Below are positions 9,328 through 18,631 of a stretch of DNA of 64,000 nt, one piece after another. The translations under genes were made by a program, and so were the position numbers. The stretch's first letter is position 1. Each line of letters opens with the position of its first letter. Under the pieces are notes generated by a model. It made no database searches. It was not told the origin of the DNA and saw only the letters and a list, made by a program, of their open reading frames with translations. Source of the DNA: Paenibacillus albidus (lineage in GTDB: Bacteria; Bacillota; Bacilli; Paenibacillales; Paenibacillaceae); assembly GCF_014644435.1 (NCBI RefSeq), contig NZ_BMKR01000017.1, positions 1 through 64,000 on the forward strand, in the 5' to 3' direction.

Positions 9328-10851
9328 CTAGACAAGCCCTTTATATTCGGTCGGGGAAATGCCCACATGCTTTTTGAACTGCTTGTAGAAATAGCCGGTC
9401 TCCCAGTAGCCCACATTCCTGGCGATTTCATGCACTTTAAGCGCAGAGCTCCGCAGTTGTTCCTTCGCCTTCTCAATCCGGTATTTATTGATGTAATCCG
9501 TAAAGGATTCATTGACTTCCTTATGAAACAGCTGCCCCAGGTACACCGGGTGAATGTTGTACTGGACACCGAGTGTCTTGAGCGACACATCCTCGAAATA
9601 GGACTCATGAATATAATTCAGCACCTGCTGCACCACCGGACTCTTCACATCGCGGATCAGCGCATCCACTGTTACCGCCGCCGCTTCCTGAATAATACGG
9701 GTCAGCTCGCCAATGGAGGCAGTGGTGCGGATGCGTCCAAAACCGTCTGCGAACAGCTCCGGCTCCTCGACATGCCGAATTTCCTTCAGCTTCATCTTGA
9801 AGCGGATCAGCCACTCCATGGCGAAGCCCTGAAGAAGATCCGGAGTGATGCCCTCCATCTGGCGCAGCTGCTCAAAATGTGCCGCAATCCGCTCAAGCAG
9901 CGTTTCCTTGTCCCTGGCCATAATCAGCTTGAGATCTTCCTCCCACTGGATCGGCATGCCTTCGGCCACAGCAGCCTCATGCCTGCGCTGAAGCTCCTCG
10001 TACCGGAGCAGCTCAAGCTCGGGGAAAAGCATAAAGTATTCCTGGGCTCTTTTGGCATGCCGGTAGCTAACCGCAGCCCCGCCTTCAGCTTCCTCCACCG
10101 TTCCCACAGATAAATGCAGCGGCCGGCCTGCGGATAAGGACAACAGCAGCTGTGCGTGAAGCTGCTCCACCGCCTCTTTGCCCCGCTGATATTCACTTAG
10201 CAGGTGCAGCAGCACAATATCCCCGTCCATATCCTGAAAGGCAATGACGGAGGGATTCCCGTTCAGGGCCTGTGTACAGAGCCGGAACAGCTCTGCATGG
10301 TCAGCCTCCGGCCTCAGCAGTGCAGCCTGCACCAGCGGCTTGTCCATCACAATCCCCAGAAATTCCGCCCGCTCCCGGAACTCCTGGGGTCCGATCTGGT
10401 TATGCAGCCAGCGGTGCATCACGTTGTCCCGCAGAATGGAAATGCTGTGGGCATTAAGCTTGTATTCATTTCTGGACACATCAAGTTTCTCCCGGGTAGT
10501 ATTCAGCGTAGCCCTGAACTCTTCCAGATTAATGGGTTTCAGCAGATAATTCTCAATGCCGAGCGCCATCCCTTCCTTCAGATAGCCGAATTCATCATAA
10601 CCGCTGAGGATAATGACTTTGATCTCCGGCTGCGAATCACGGATAGCACGGATCAGATCCAGACCATTCATAAGCGGCATGGAAATATCGGTAATCAGCA
10701 CATCGGCCCGCACGTTCTGCAGCGCCTCCAGCGCTTCCTGGCCATTCCCGGCCTGGCCGACAATCTCCATGTCCAGAGCGGACCAGTCGACAATATCATA
10801 TAAACCTTCGATAATAAAAGGCTCGTCATCCACAATGAATACTTTATACAT
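9328..10851 (-). CDS. AraC-family response regulator (YesN type)
   Basis: The 507-residue regulator starts with a receiver domain (IVDDEPF acidic pocket, phosphoacceptor D55 in VLITDISMP). A long linker follows, and a C-terminal AraC DNA-binding pair of helix-turn-helices ends in GISPTEYKGLV. It should activate the downstream transporter-hydrolase genes when phosphorylated by the upstream kinase. The ATG at 10851 overlaps the kinase stop codon by eight bases, as is usual for YesM/YesN pairs. An in-frame ATG at 10863 is an alternative but touches its own GGGAGAGG site. No terminator is seen before the binding-protein gene. Confidence 0.92.
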   Translation of the reverse strand: MYKVFIVDDEPFIIEGLYDIVDWSALDMEIVGQAGNGQEALEALQNVRADVLITDISMPLMNGLDLIRAIRDSQPEIKVIILSGYDEFGYLKEGMALGIENYLLKPINLEEFRATLNTTREKLDVSRNEYKLNAHSISILRDNVMHRWLHNQIGPQEFRERAEFLGIVMDKPLVQAALLRPEADHAELFRLCTQALNGNPSVIAFQDMDGDIVLLHLLSEYQRGKEAVEQLHAQLLLSLSAGRPLHLSVGTVEEAEGGAAVSYRHAKRAQEYFMLFPELELLRYEELQRRHEAAVAEGMPIQWEEDLKLIMARDKETLLERIAAHFEQLRQMEGITPDLLQGFAMEWLIRFKMKLKEIRHVEEPELFADGFGRIRTTASIGELTRIIQEAAAVTVDALIRDVKSPVVQQVLNYIHESYFEDVSLKTLGVQYNIHPVYLGQLFHKEVNESFTDYINKYRIEKAKEQLRSSALKVHEIARNVGYWETGYFYKQFKKHVGISPTEYKGLV

Positions 10852-12667
10852 ATTTTGGCTCATCCTCTCCCAAATCGGGGAAATACACAGTCACTGTTGT
10901 CCCGACGCCCGCTTCACTTTCCAGCTGTATCCCATGCTCGCCCCCGTACAGAAGCTTCAGCCTGTCATGGATGCTCCGCAGGCCAAAGGATTCCGATTGC
11001 TCCTCCGGATTCATCAGACCCTGCTTCAGCTGCTCCAGCCTTTCCGGGGAAATCCCCCGCCCGTTGTCCGTCACCACGGCACGCAGAAATGTGCCTTCAC
11101 GCTTCACGGCAATATGAATCCGGTTATCGTTCTTATCCACCCGCATCCCGTGCAGAATGTAATTCTCGATAATGGGCTGCAGAGACATCTTCAGTACAAC
11201 CCTTCCCTCCAGCTCTTTGCTGCAATCCAGCTCATAAGAGAATTTATCCTTGTAGCGGATGCGGAACAGCTCCAGATACAGCCGGCAGGCCTCCAGCTCG
11301 TCCTTGAGCGTATGTTTGGGCTTCTGCTGCACATAACTTTTGAACAGAACCGACAAGCTGTAGATCATCTCGCCTACATCCGAGGCGCCTTGGGAAATCG
11401 CCCGCATCCGGATGACCTCCAGCGTATTGTACAAAAAATGCGGATTCACCCTCGCCTCAAGCGCGGCAATTTCAGTATGCTTTTGCTTGATTTCGGCTTT
11501 GAATACCCTGTCGATATGGAGATTCAGCTCGTCCAGCATATCGTTGAAGCTTTTGGAGATTTGCCCCAGCTCATCTTCTCTCACATCGGCAATCCGCGCG
11601 TCCAGATCACCGTTCTTCACCTTGCGGGTGAACTTGATAATGCCATGCGTCCGCTTGGCAAAATTATTGATAAATAACGTAGGCGTAATAATCGCAAACA
11701 AAAGACAAATCAGGCAGATCACAACAATCATATTGCGCAGACCCGCGTAAGTGGCGGCAAGCTCCTGCTTCGGCACGGCGCTGAGCACGGTGAACCCGCC
11801 CTGGGTGTGCGTCAGCTTCGTAATCATCATCCCGCCGACCTCCTCGCCATCCGTATAGGCAGAGGTGACTTGTTCCAAATAGGGATATTTCCGTCCGTAA
11901 AATGTACCTGAAGAATCGAAGAGCACATCTCCGTCGGCCGAAAGCACCAGTATCGTACCCTTGAAGTCATTTTTATAATTGCCCATGCTCTCCCAAACCT
12001 TGGCTGCATCAAAATAAACTAGCAACTGGCCAATATTGCTTAAAGAGAGCTTGTTGTTAATCGGCGCGCGGACAGAGAACACCGGTCCAGCGGGTGGCTC
12101 AATCGCCTTGCTGACCCAAATGTTAGGAATGGACACACTGCCCTCCTCTTCCAAATACAGAGCGTCGGGGATATAGGAATGCGCCGCATTGGTCGAGATA
12201 ATCTCGAATTGCTTATGGTCGTTGTACACATACATATGCTGCTCAGCCGAACTGTACAACATCAGACTGCGGATATCCGGGTCATCTTCCACTTGATTAC
12301 GAAAAAACTGCACGGTATCCGTTGTTGAGTTACTCTCGCTGAAATAGCGGTCCAGCCTATATCTGACATACTCCTCATAAGGATGCTCCAGCAAATAAGA
12401 GGTGTTGGCCGTGAGTTCACTGTCGCGGTATACATCTCTCATCATCGTCTGGACGGACTCATACTTCCGTTCGATATAGCTGTTGACGCTCTCCACCGTA
12501 CGCTTCTGAATTTCCAACTGCCTTTGCACCGCTGCCTGGGACATCAGCAGGAACATTAAATAAGAGAACGTGATGATCGTAACGACGGCAATTACTGCGA
12601 AGGTCAGAATGATTTTCATAAAAAGATTGTTCTTCAAATACTTTCTGTACAGTTTCCCCGGGAGCAT
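10844..12667 (-). CDS. Sensor histidine kinase (YesM type)
   Basis: The 607-residue membrane kinase has TM1 at about 17-42, an extracellular sensor domain to about 310 and TM2 at about 312-333. A HAMP domain (about 334-388) follows, then the HisKA-7TM-like block ARVNPHFLYNTLEVI with phosphoacceptor H410, and a C-terminal ATPase domain (N-box LQPIIENYI, G-box DNGRGIS). A longer reading from 12742 exists, but GGAGG lies six bases before the ATG at 12667, which is chosen. It probably senses an extracellular glycan or loaded binding protein and phosphorylates the overlapping regulator. Confidence 0.92.
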   Translation of the reverse strand: MLPGKLYRKYLKNNLFMKIILTFAVIAVVTIITFSYLMFLLMSQAAVQRQLEIQKRTVESVNSYIERKYESVQTMMRDVYRDSELTANTSYLLEHPYEEYVRYRLDRYFSESNSTTDTVQFFRNQVEDDPDIRSLMLYSSAEQHMYVYNDHKQFEIISTNAAHSYIPDALYLEEEGSVSIPNIWVSKAIEPPAGPVFSVRAPINNKLSLSNIGQLLVYFDAAKVWESMGNYKNDFKGTILVLSADGDVLFDSSGTFYGRKYPYLEQVTSAYTDGEEVGGMMITKLTHTQGGFTVLSAVPKQELAATYAGLRNMIVVICLICLLFAIITPTLFINNFAKRTHGIIKFTRKVKNGDLDARIADVREDELGQISKSFNDMLDELNLHIDRVFKAEIKQKHTEIAALEARVNPHFLYNTLEVIRMRAISQGASDVGEMIYSLSVLFKSYVQQKPKHTLKDELEACRLYLELFRIRYKDKFSYELDCSKELEGRVVLKMSLQPIIENYILHGMRVDKNDNRIHIAVKREGTFLRAVVTDNGRGISPERLEQLKQGLMNPEEQSESFGLRSIHDRLKLLYGGEHGIQLESEAGVGTTVTVYFPDLGEDEPKYV

Positions 12668-12798
12668 CAGGAACCTCCTATAGTAAGGTGAAGCTTCTGC
12701 TTCGCCGCTTGCCATTATGGCCCGTAAAATAAAGTATAGCATGAGTTAAGAACGCCTGCGGACGGTAAAACCTTACATGAATCCTACGAAAATACAGC

Positions 12799-12828
12799 CT
12801 GCCCAGGGAGCACCCGCTCCTTGGGCAG
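12799..12828 (-). terminator. Terminator of the GH85 gene
   Basis: A 13-base-pair stem CTGCCCAAGGAGC / GCTCCCTGGGCAG with a four-base loop lies just after the GH85 stop. On the minus strand it is followed by a short T-rich stretch (GTATTTTC). An outer inverted repeat ATCCTACG (12781-12788) / CGTAGGAT (12831-12838) encloses it. It separates GH85 from the kinase operon. Confidence 0.65.
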
Positions 12829-12851
12829 ACCGTAGGATCAAACTGTAATGT

Positions 12852-15800
12852 TCATCTTATATAGTTCAAAATAAACTGTGCCGCTTCGGCCCGGGTGGCC
12901 AGACCGGCGGGAACAAACTCCCCGCCCGTGCGGCCTTTGACCAGTCCAAGCGAAGCTGCCGCGTTCACACTGTCCGCCGCCCAAGCTGCAATGTCACCGG
13001 AATCGGCGAATGCTGCCGGTGCCGCTGGCAACAAGGCTCCATGCTGATGTGCATAGGCACGCATCATGAGGGTCACAATCTCCTGGCGGCTGATATCCGC
13101 GCCGGGATCGAAGCGGTCCGCCGTACGTCCGGAGACGATTCCTGCCTGCACCAGGGCGGAAAGCTCCTGCTCATACCATACGCCGGAGGACACATCGCTG
13201 AACGTCAAGACCGCCTGGTTCTCCAGCTTCAGCACACCGGCCATCAGCTTCACAAACTCGGCTCTCGTAATGCTGCGGGCAGGTTCATATCCAGTCTCGG
13301 AGGTTCCCTGCACCAGATGTTTGGCCGACAGCAGACGGATCGTATCCGCAGCCCAGTGGGCCGCCGGAACATCGGCAAAGGATTTGCTGTATTCCAGGAG
13401 AGCAACCTTTCCTGCACCGTTAAGCTGCCCTTTCAGGAATCCGTCCGCATAATCTCCGCCCAAATAAGTAAGTGTGCCATTCTCCGCTATCGCATACAGT
13501 CCAAGCAGACCGGTGCTGTAATCGGAGCCCGCCTCCCATTTCAGGGCAACCGGCGGACTAAAGGCTGTCAGAGGGCGGACCGTACCACTGCCTGTCAGCA
13601 GGCCCAGTTCAAAATTCATTCCCGTGCCGCGTAGAGTTACGCCGCTCTTTGTCTTCAGAGCGGCCAGATTCAAGGTTTCCGGACGGATGATCCCCTGAAT
13701 CTTACTGCCTGCAGCCTCAGTTTCATTAACCAGTGCCTTTAATTGCACCAGCAGCTCCGGTGCGATGCCCAGCGTGGCACTTTCGGTAACCAGCTCAAGC
13801 TGGCGGGTGCCAAGCAGCTCGCCTGCATTCACAGGCAGCTCAACAACGGTTACGCCTGCCGGAATGCTCACGGTTACGGAGCCATTCGCAGCCGTAGTAC
13901 TGAGCTCAGCTGCCGTAACAGTCTTTACCGCGGCTGCCGGGCTTGGAGCTACTGTCGCAGCCGGGGCCCCCGAAGCTGCCGGAGCGGAGCCACCCGTCTC
14001 TGGAGCTGAAGTCGGCTGCGGCGTTGCTGCAGGAGCAGGATTGACCGTGAAGTCGATTGCTCCGCTCTCTTGCACAGCCTTGTATTCGCGTCCGTTCAGC
14101 TTTTGGGTGTTGGTGACTGCCACTTTGTATTGGCCGGCGTCTGCCGCTTTTACCGCTGTAAGGGTATAGGTGCTGTCCCCGGCATACTCAAGGGCTTGCC
14201 CGTCCTTAAACCATTGATAGCTCAGATCGCCGTATACCGACGAAGCCACTACGGTAAAGACGGCCGACTCGCCGGCAACCGCAGGATTCCGGGAAACGCT
14301 GTAAGAGGCGATAACCGGTGCAGCCGTAGCCGGATGAACCGTCAGGGTCAGCTCGTTGCCGGTTTTGGTTGCCGGTTCCGTGCCCGGCTTGCCGGTCAAA
14401 ACGACACGGAACCGTGTTCCGTTATCAGCTTCAGTGGCAATAAAGCTGTACACCGCAGAAGTCACACTCTCCGCCGTGCTCCAGTCTTCTGCTCCCGTTG
14501 CCTTGGTCTCCCAGCGGATCGATTCGACATCCCCGCTGGTCTGTACGAACAGCTGCACTTCCTCACCGGAAATGACCTCAAGCGCAGAAGCCAGATCGGC
14601 CGTGAAGTCCGGAGCCACTCCAGGAGCCCCGGCCGGAGTAACGTCCAGGACAAATTCGGCTTCTACCTTGGCACCGACAGCATTGGTTACGGCAACCTTG
14701 TATTTATAGCCGTTCATTTCCGCAGTCAAAACCGGCAGCGTATACTGGGCTTCGGTTCCGAGCAAATCGCCATAACCGCTGCCCGTGTCCGCATACCAGG
14801 CATAGGTCAACTGGCCTGCTCCGGCAGCAACAGCTCTTAGGGTTCCAGCCGTTCCTTCACGGAAAGTACCTTCACCCACAATGTGCACCACCGGTGCCTG
14901 CAGGGCCCACTTGGCCTTTAATGTAAGATCGCCATCCACCTTGTCTTCGGCAAAATCCCACTTCCGCTCTCCCGTATACCAGCCCTCCAGCTCATAACCT
15001 TCTCTGGCAATACCTGAAGGCAACGCCAGCAAGGTCCCATATACGGCCTGAGCGACCGTAGCCGCCGGTTCACCGCCATTGGCATCAAAGGATACCTTGT
15101 GGCTTCCCTTCAGATACACCGGCTCGGACTGGTTGCCCGCATAGTCCTCCATCACGACATGCACCACTTTCGCCGTAGAGCGGAAGCTTAAGCTTGCTTT
15201 GGTTGTCCGCCCCCGGATAATCATGGGCTTATTGCCGGAGCTGTAGGTGGTTGCAAAGGATTTGGCCACCCCATCCTCGTAGACGTACAGGTACCGCCAG
15301 TCTCTGGTGTTCGGCATCGGCAACTTCAGCATGTCTTGCTCCCAGGACCAGGCTTCCGCATACGGCTCAGCGATTGTGTCGATAAAACGCCCGCTCACCG
15401 ATACCGGATCGGAACTTCCTGCCGTGACTGTAACGATGTAATCATCGCCGTTCACCGGCATCCCGGTGAATACCGCAGAGGTGGAGCCTGCCGGAACAAC
15501 GGTCTGCTGCTGCACCGGCTCCGCAGTTGTAATCCAGTTTACCGACTGCACGCGGACGGTGACGTCTCCCGCTGTGTTGCCGGTATTCGTCCAGTTCACG
15601 GCCAACTCTCCATCTTCTTGGGAGTTTACCTTAACATTTAAGACTGCCGCATTCAGGTCAAAATCCAGGGTTGCCGCATCGCCCTCCCGGCCGTCTGCAC
15701 CAACGGCCACGACTTTAAGCGTCCCGGATTTAGCCGGAAGGTGCTTGAGGTAGAATACCTCATCATATTTTCCGCCCATAAATACATTGTTTACATAGAC

Positions 15801-17891
15801 ATTATATTGCTTCACCTTGTTGTAATCAGGGTCCAGCTTCCACTGAACAACCATTTCATTGGTATCGGCGTAAGCCTCTGCAATCGCAAGGCCCTCTGGA
15901 GCAGCAGGCTTCACGGCCGTACCGTCAGAAATCCGGAGGTGTCCGATATTCATCTGATAATTGGCTACAGCCCCTTGGCCGGGATCAAAGACAAGTCCAA
16001 ACGCGGCAATCGTCTTGCCTGCATAAGCGCTCAGATCCAGCTCCTTCGTTGCCCAGCCATTGGTCTTCCGGCCGCTGTCCGGAACAGCGACTTTGACCAC
16101 GGTATCCGGATCGTCAGCCAGGATAAGCCCCACCGACATCGCCGATGTATCCGTGGCTGACGGCTTATTGTAGCTGATGGACAGCTTGGAGCCGGCCAAC
16201 ACATCCAGATCTGTTTTGTATAAACGCAGGAAGTTCTCTGCATTCAGATTGCCGTTCACGGTAAGCGAGCTGCCGCCGTTAAACCCGCCGAGCTGCTCAT
16301 AGTTATAACGTTCCGTGGCCGAGATGTTATATTCGGGCCCATAGTCGAAGTCCACTGTAAGCTGATTGCCTGTCGTGTCCTGCCACCATTGCCACGTAAC
16401 AGGAATGTCCTGCAAGCTCATGTTGGACCATTCATCGTTGTTTGAGACTGCACCATTCACATAATAGGACAACCCGTGTCCAGTATTGAAGCTCGTATAA
16501 AAGTGATTGTCCTTAATGACTGAACGCTCTGCAATGACAGAAGCCATCCCCGGCCAATAACGGTTGTCGGCATAAACATCGGAGACCGTGTTGGTGGCGG
16601 ACTTGGCAGTATTCTTGGGATTCACGTTCGGACCGGACCACCACAGCTGCTCACGCAGATGAGTCATCCACTGGTAGTCATTCTCCGATCTGTGGGAGAC
16701 GGGATAGGACAGTCCCATATCTTCATCTAGCCCGGCGTGTACAAAATCGGCGCCAAGCGTAGCCAGGCTGAGTCTCGGCAGACCGTTCGCGTCCAGCTTG
16801 CTGGCAAGCGCAGAACCATTGATGGATTTGAAGCGGTCACGGCCCGCTTCCAGCCCTGCATAGGCCACATCATACAAGTTGTAGCTGGTGCCCAGGCTGG
16901 CATTAAGATTGCTCAGATAAGCCGCAGCATTCGTAATCTGTGTATTCCCGGCCCCGTAATCGAAGAAAAACGAATTGGACACCGGTTCCTTCGTGCTTTT
17001 GTCCACTAAAAAAGAGATGTTGGTATCGTTCAGCGTCCGAGCGAACGTGTTCGAGCCGGTATTGGTATTCAGAGAATCGTACCACTGTACGTACAATCCG
17101 CCCTTTTGCAGCGTTTTCATAAATGCGATGTAATCAGGGATGTCCTGTACTGCGACATTCGGACTCATTTCCTCCTGATTGACAAAATAACCGTCAAAGC
17201 CAAAATAATCGGCCATTTCAATCAGCTTATCCGCTACCGGAAAATTGCCGTGCTCATCCCGGACGATCATTTGCTTGTAGGTTTGCTGGCCGCGGTCATT
17301 GTTGGAAAAGAAAATGCCGGCCAAGGACATCACGCCATTCTTATGCGCCGCGTCTGTATAGGTAGGATTCGGGATATTCAGCATGCCGAATTCGAACCAT
17401 TTTTGCTGCCAGTCCTTCTGGGCCAGCTCATCATAATATTCCGGCGGGGTATAGGCAGTTGCTGTGCCGTGCCAGTAGGAGTAATAATCGATATATTGCC
17501 AAAAGTTAAAGTGGTACTGCGCAAACTTGTTGGTATACGGCGCATTCTCGATAAAGGCGTTGCCGTAGTCGCCTGCCACATTCATCATTTGTGTCTGCGG
17601 GCTGAGCGCCGGGTTGGCCTGGGTAGCGGCAAAAGGAGCAATCCGCGGCTGCAGCGGCACACGCGATCTAAGCAGCTCCGCATCCGGATCGGTGCCTGGA
17701 CTCCAGTTCGCAATATGGCTGCTGGTATATCCATGAACATTAGGCTGGTTGGCACCAGGAGCACTGTCTCCTTTGAAAGGCCATGTGTCACCGGCATAAG
17801 CCGTTAAGGGAAGACCTGAAACTAGCAAAGCAACAGCCAACAATGTTGATGTCAGCTTGGGAAGTGCTTTTTTACCGGTGTGAATGTTCAT
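12852..17891 (-). CDS. SLH-anchored endo-beta-N-acetylglucosaminidase, GH85
   Basis: The 1679-residue secreted protein starts with a Sec signal (cleavage after about residue 33, LTAYA). The GH85 catalytic domain covers roughly 100-430. The key motif FDGYFVNQEE gives N238 and E240, the N-x-E pair in which Glu is the acid/base and Asn orients the substrate N-acetyl group. Beta-sandwich and fibronectin-like modules follow, then a Listeria-Bacteroides-type repeat (SFDANGG, GWYTG, LKAKW), Ig-like modules, a Pro/Ala linker and three SLH repeats that bind secondary cell-wall polymer. The enzyme would cleave the GlcNAc-GlcNAc core of N-glycans at the cell surface. A longer reading from 17966 exists, but the signal peptide begins at ATG 17891 behind GAGGAG. 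Confidence 0.93.
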   Translation of the reverse strand: MNIHTGKKALPKLTSTLLAVALLVSGLPLTAYAGDTWPFKGDSAPGANQPNVHGYTSSHIANWSPGTDPDAELLRSRVPLQPRIAPFAATQANPALSPQTQMMNVAGDYGNAFIENAPYTNKFAQYHFNFWQYIDYYSYWHGTATAYTPPEYYDELAQKDWQQKWFEFGMLNIPNPTYTDAAHKNGVMSLAGIFFSNNDRGQQTYKQMIVRDEHGNFPVADKLIEMADYFGFDGYFVNQEEMSPNVAVQDIPDYIAFMKTLQKGGLYVQWYDSLNTNTGSNTFARTLNDTNISFLVDKSTKEPVSNSFFFDYGAGNTQITNAAAYLSNLNASLGTSYNLYDVAYAGLEAGRDRFKSINGSALASKLDANGLPRLSLATLGADFVHAGLDEDMGLSYPVSHRSENDYQWMTHLREQLWWSGPNVNPKNTAKSATNTVSDVYADNRYWPGMASVIAERSVIKDNHFYTSFNTGHGLSYYVNGAVSNNDEWSNMSLQDIPVTWQWWQDTTGNQLTVDFDYGPEYNISATERYNYEQLGGFNGGSSLTVNGNLNAENFLRLYKTDLDVLAGSKLSISYNKPSATDTSAMSVGLILADDPDTVVKVAVPDSGRKTNGWATKELDLSAYAGKTIAAFGLVFDPGQGAVANYQMNIGHLRISDGTAVKPAAPEGLAIAEAYADTNEMVVQWKLDPDYNKVKQYNVYVNNVFMGGKYDEVFYLKHLPAKSGTLKVVAVGADGREGDAATLDFDLNAAVLNVKVNSQEDGELAVNWTNTGNTAGDVTVRVQSVNWITTAEPVQQQTVVPAGSTSAVFTGMPVNGDDYIVTVTAGSSDPVSVSGRFIDTIAEPYAEAWSWEQDMLKLPMPNTRDWRYLYVYEDGVAKSFATTYSSGNKPMIIRGRTTKASLSFRSTAKVVHVVMEDYAGNQSEPVYLKGSHKVSFDANGGEPAATVAQAVYGTLLALPSGIAREGYELEGWYTGERKWDFAEDKVDGDLTLKAKWALQAPVVHIVGEGTFREGTAGTLRAVAAGAGQLTYAWYADTGSGYGDLLGTEAQYTLPVLTAEMNGYKYKVAVTNAVGAKVEAEFVLDVTPAGAPGVAPDFTADLASALEVISGEEVQLFVQTSGDVESIRWETKATGAEDWSTAESVTSAVYSFIATEADNGTRFRVVLTGKPGTEPATKTGNELTLTVHPATAAPVIASYSVSRNPAVAGESAVFTVVASSVYGDLSYQWFKDGQALEYAGDSTYTLTAVKAADAGQYKVAVTNTQKLNGREYKAVQESGAIDFTVNPAPAATPQPTSAPETGGSAPAASGAPAATVAPSPAAAVKTVTAAELSTTAANGSVTVSIPAGVTVVELPVNAGELLGTRQLELVTESATLGIAPELLVQLKALVNETEAAGSKIQGIIRPETLNLAALKTKSGVTLRGTGMNFELGLLTGSGTVRPLTAFSPPVALKWEAGSDYSTGLLGLYAIAENGTLTYLGGDYADGFLKGQLNGAGKVALLEYSKSFADVPAAHWAADTIRLLSAKHLVQGTSETGYEPARSITRAEFVKLMAGVLKLENQAVLTFSDVSSGVWYEQELSALVQAGIVSGRTADRFDPGADISRQEIVTLMMRAYAHQHGALLPAAPAAFADSGDIAAWAADSVNAAASLGLVKGRTGGEFVPAGLATRAEAAQFILNYIR

Positions 17892-18018
17892 TCTTCCATT
17901 CTCCTCGTCTTCTAGTGATTTCGGTTGTTCTCTTCTGCAAGCGCCTTCATATGTAACATCGATCACCCCGCCTTGGCTTTTTTTGGTCCCCCCTAATCTA
18001 ACCCAGAACCGAGCTTAC

Positions 18019-18054
18019 AAATAGTCGCAAAATTAAAGATAAGCTGGACTATTT
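18019..18054. promoter_or_regulatory. Inverted repeat upstream of GH85
   Basis: AAATAGTC (18019-18026) and its exact complement GACTATTT (18047-18054) are separated by 20 bases in the upstream region of the GH85 gene. The spacing of about two helical turns suits a dimeric activator, possibly one of the AraC-type regulators. This assignment is a guess from geometry. Confidence 0.25.
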
Positions 18055-18301
18055 AAAGATTGTCAGGCCATCAAGACCCAGTGGTCTGGTAATAAGTAGG
18101 CGGCTATACAAAAGCTAGTTGAAATAGCAGGGGCGGACGCATCCCCCGCACATTCCAGTTACGGAACAAAATCACCCTGGCAGGTGAATAACAACTTGGA
18201 GCTTAACGAGGCCCGGATTGTTGTACAATAGGCAAGATTATCGTCATTTGGCTTGCTTAGAGCTCACGATGAGGTCCCTTCACGATCTATCCGCCGCTGA
18301 T

Positions 18302-18480
18302 GCGGACAGGAAATCCTTTATTGGGGAGGATTCGTCTATTCAGCACGACAAACGGACAGAGATTCCGCTAATTGTCCCTTCTCCCCGCATTCTAGGCTCA
18401 AACGAACGATATAACGGCTCCTGAGTCCGAGTTCGCCAGGAAAGATGACTTTTTCGCAAAATAGGGTCTTCTCTGTCCGC
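18302..18480. repeat. Intergenic four-unit array (plus, plus, minus, minus)
   Basis: The 740-base gap 17892-18631 holds the GH85 upstream region, this array and a terminator. Four related segments share CGGACAGAGAWTCC-like sequence. Two are on the plus strand (CGGAC at 18303 and 18353) and two on the minus strand (GTCCG ending at 18429 and 18479). Steps are 50, about 58-60 and 50 bases. A longer inverted repeat, GGAGGATT (18326-18333) / AATCCTCC (18502-18509), overlaps it. No reading frame is supported. The layout resembles the two more regular arrays at 31206 and 36253. Confidence 0.55.
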
Positions 18481-18562
18481 TTCACTCCGCTGATGGAGCC
18501 CAATCCTCCTGCACCGCTTATTTCATCTGAAGCTTCTAACATTGCATAATTTCCTATACAAC

Positions 18563-18612
18563 AAAAAAGGCCACCTCTCAGTCATCCTGATGACCTTGAG
18601 GCAACCTTTTTC
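18563..18612 (-). terminator. Terminator of the double-phosphatase gene
   Basis: On the minus strand AAGGTTGCCTCAAGGTCATC pairs with GATGACTGAGAGGTGGCCTT with few mismatches and is followed by TTTTTT. It lies about 20 bases after the stop codon of the SLH phosphatase gene. Confidence 0.8.
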
Positions 18613-18631
18613 AAAAAATATCCGATGTGGT

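Noticed and set aside
17941-18000. Possible cyclic-di-GMP riboswitch before GH85 (minus strand GGCGGGGTGATCGATG)
   Set aside because: Only a fragment resembles the second half of the aptamer. The conserved first half and the pairing of its stem are missing.
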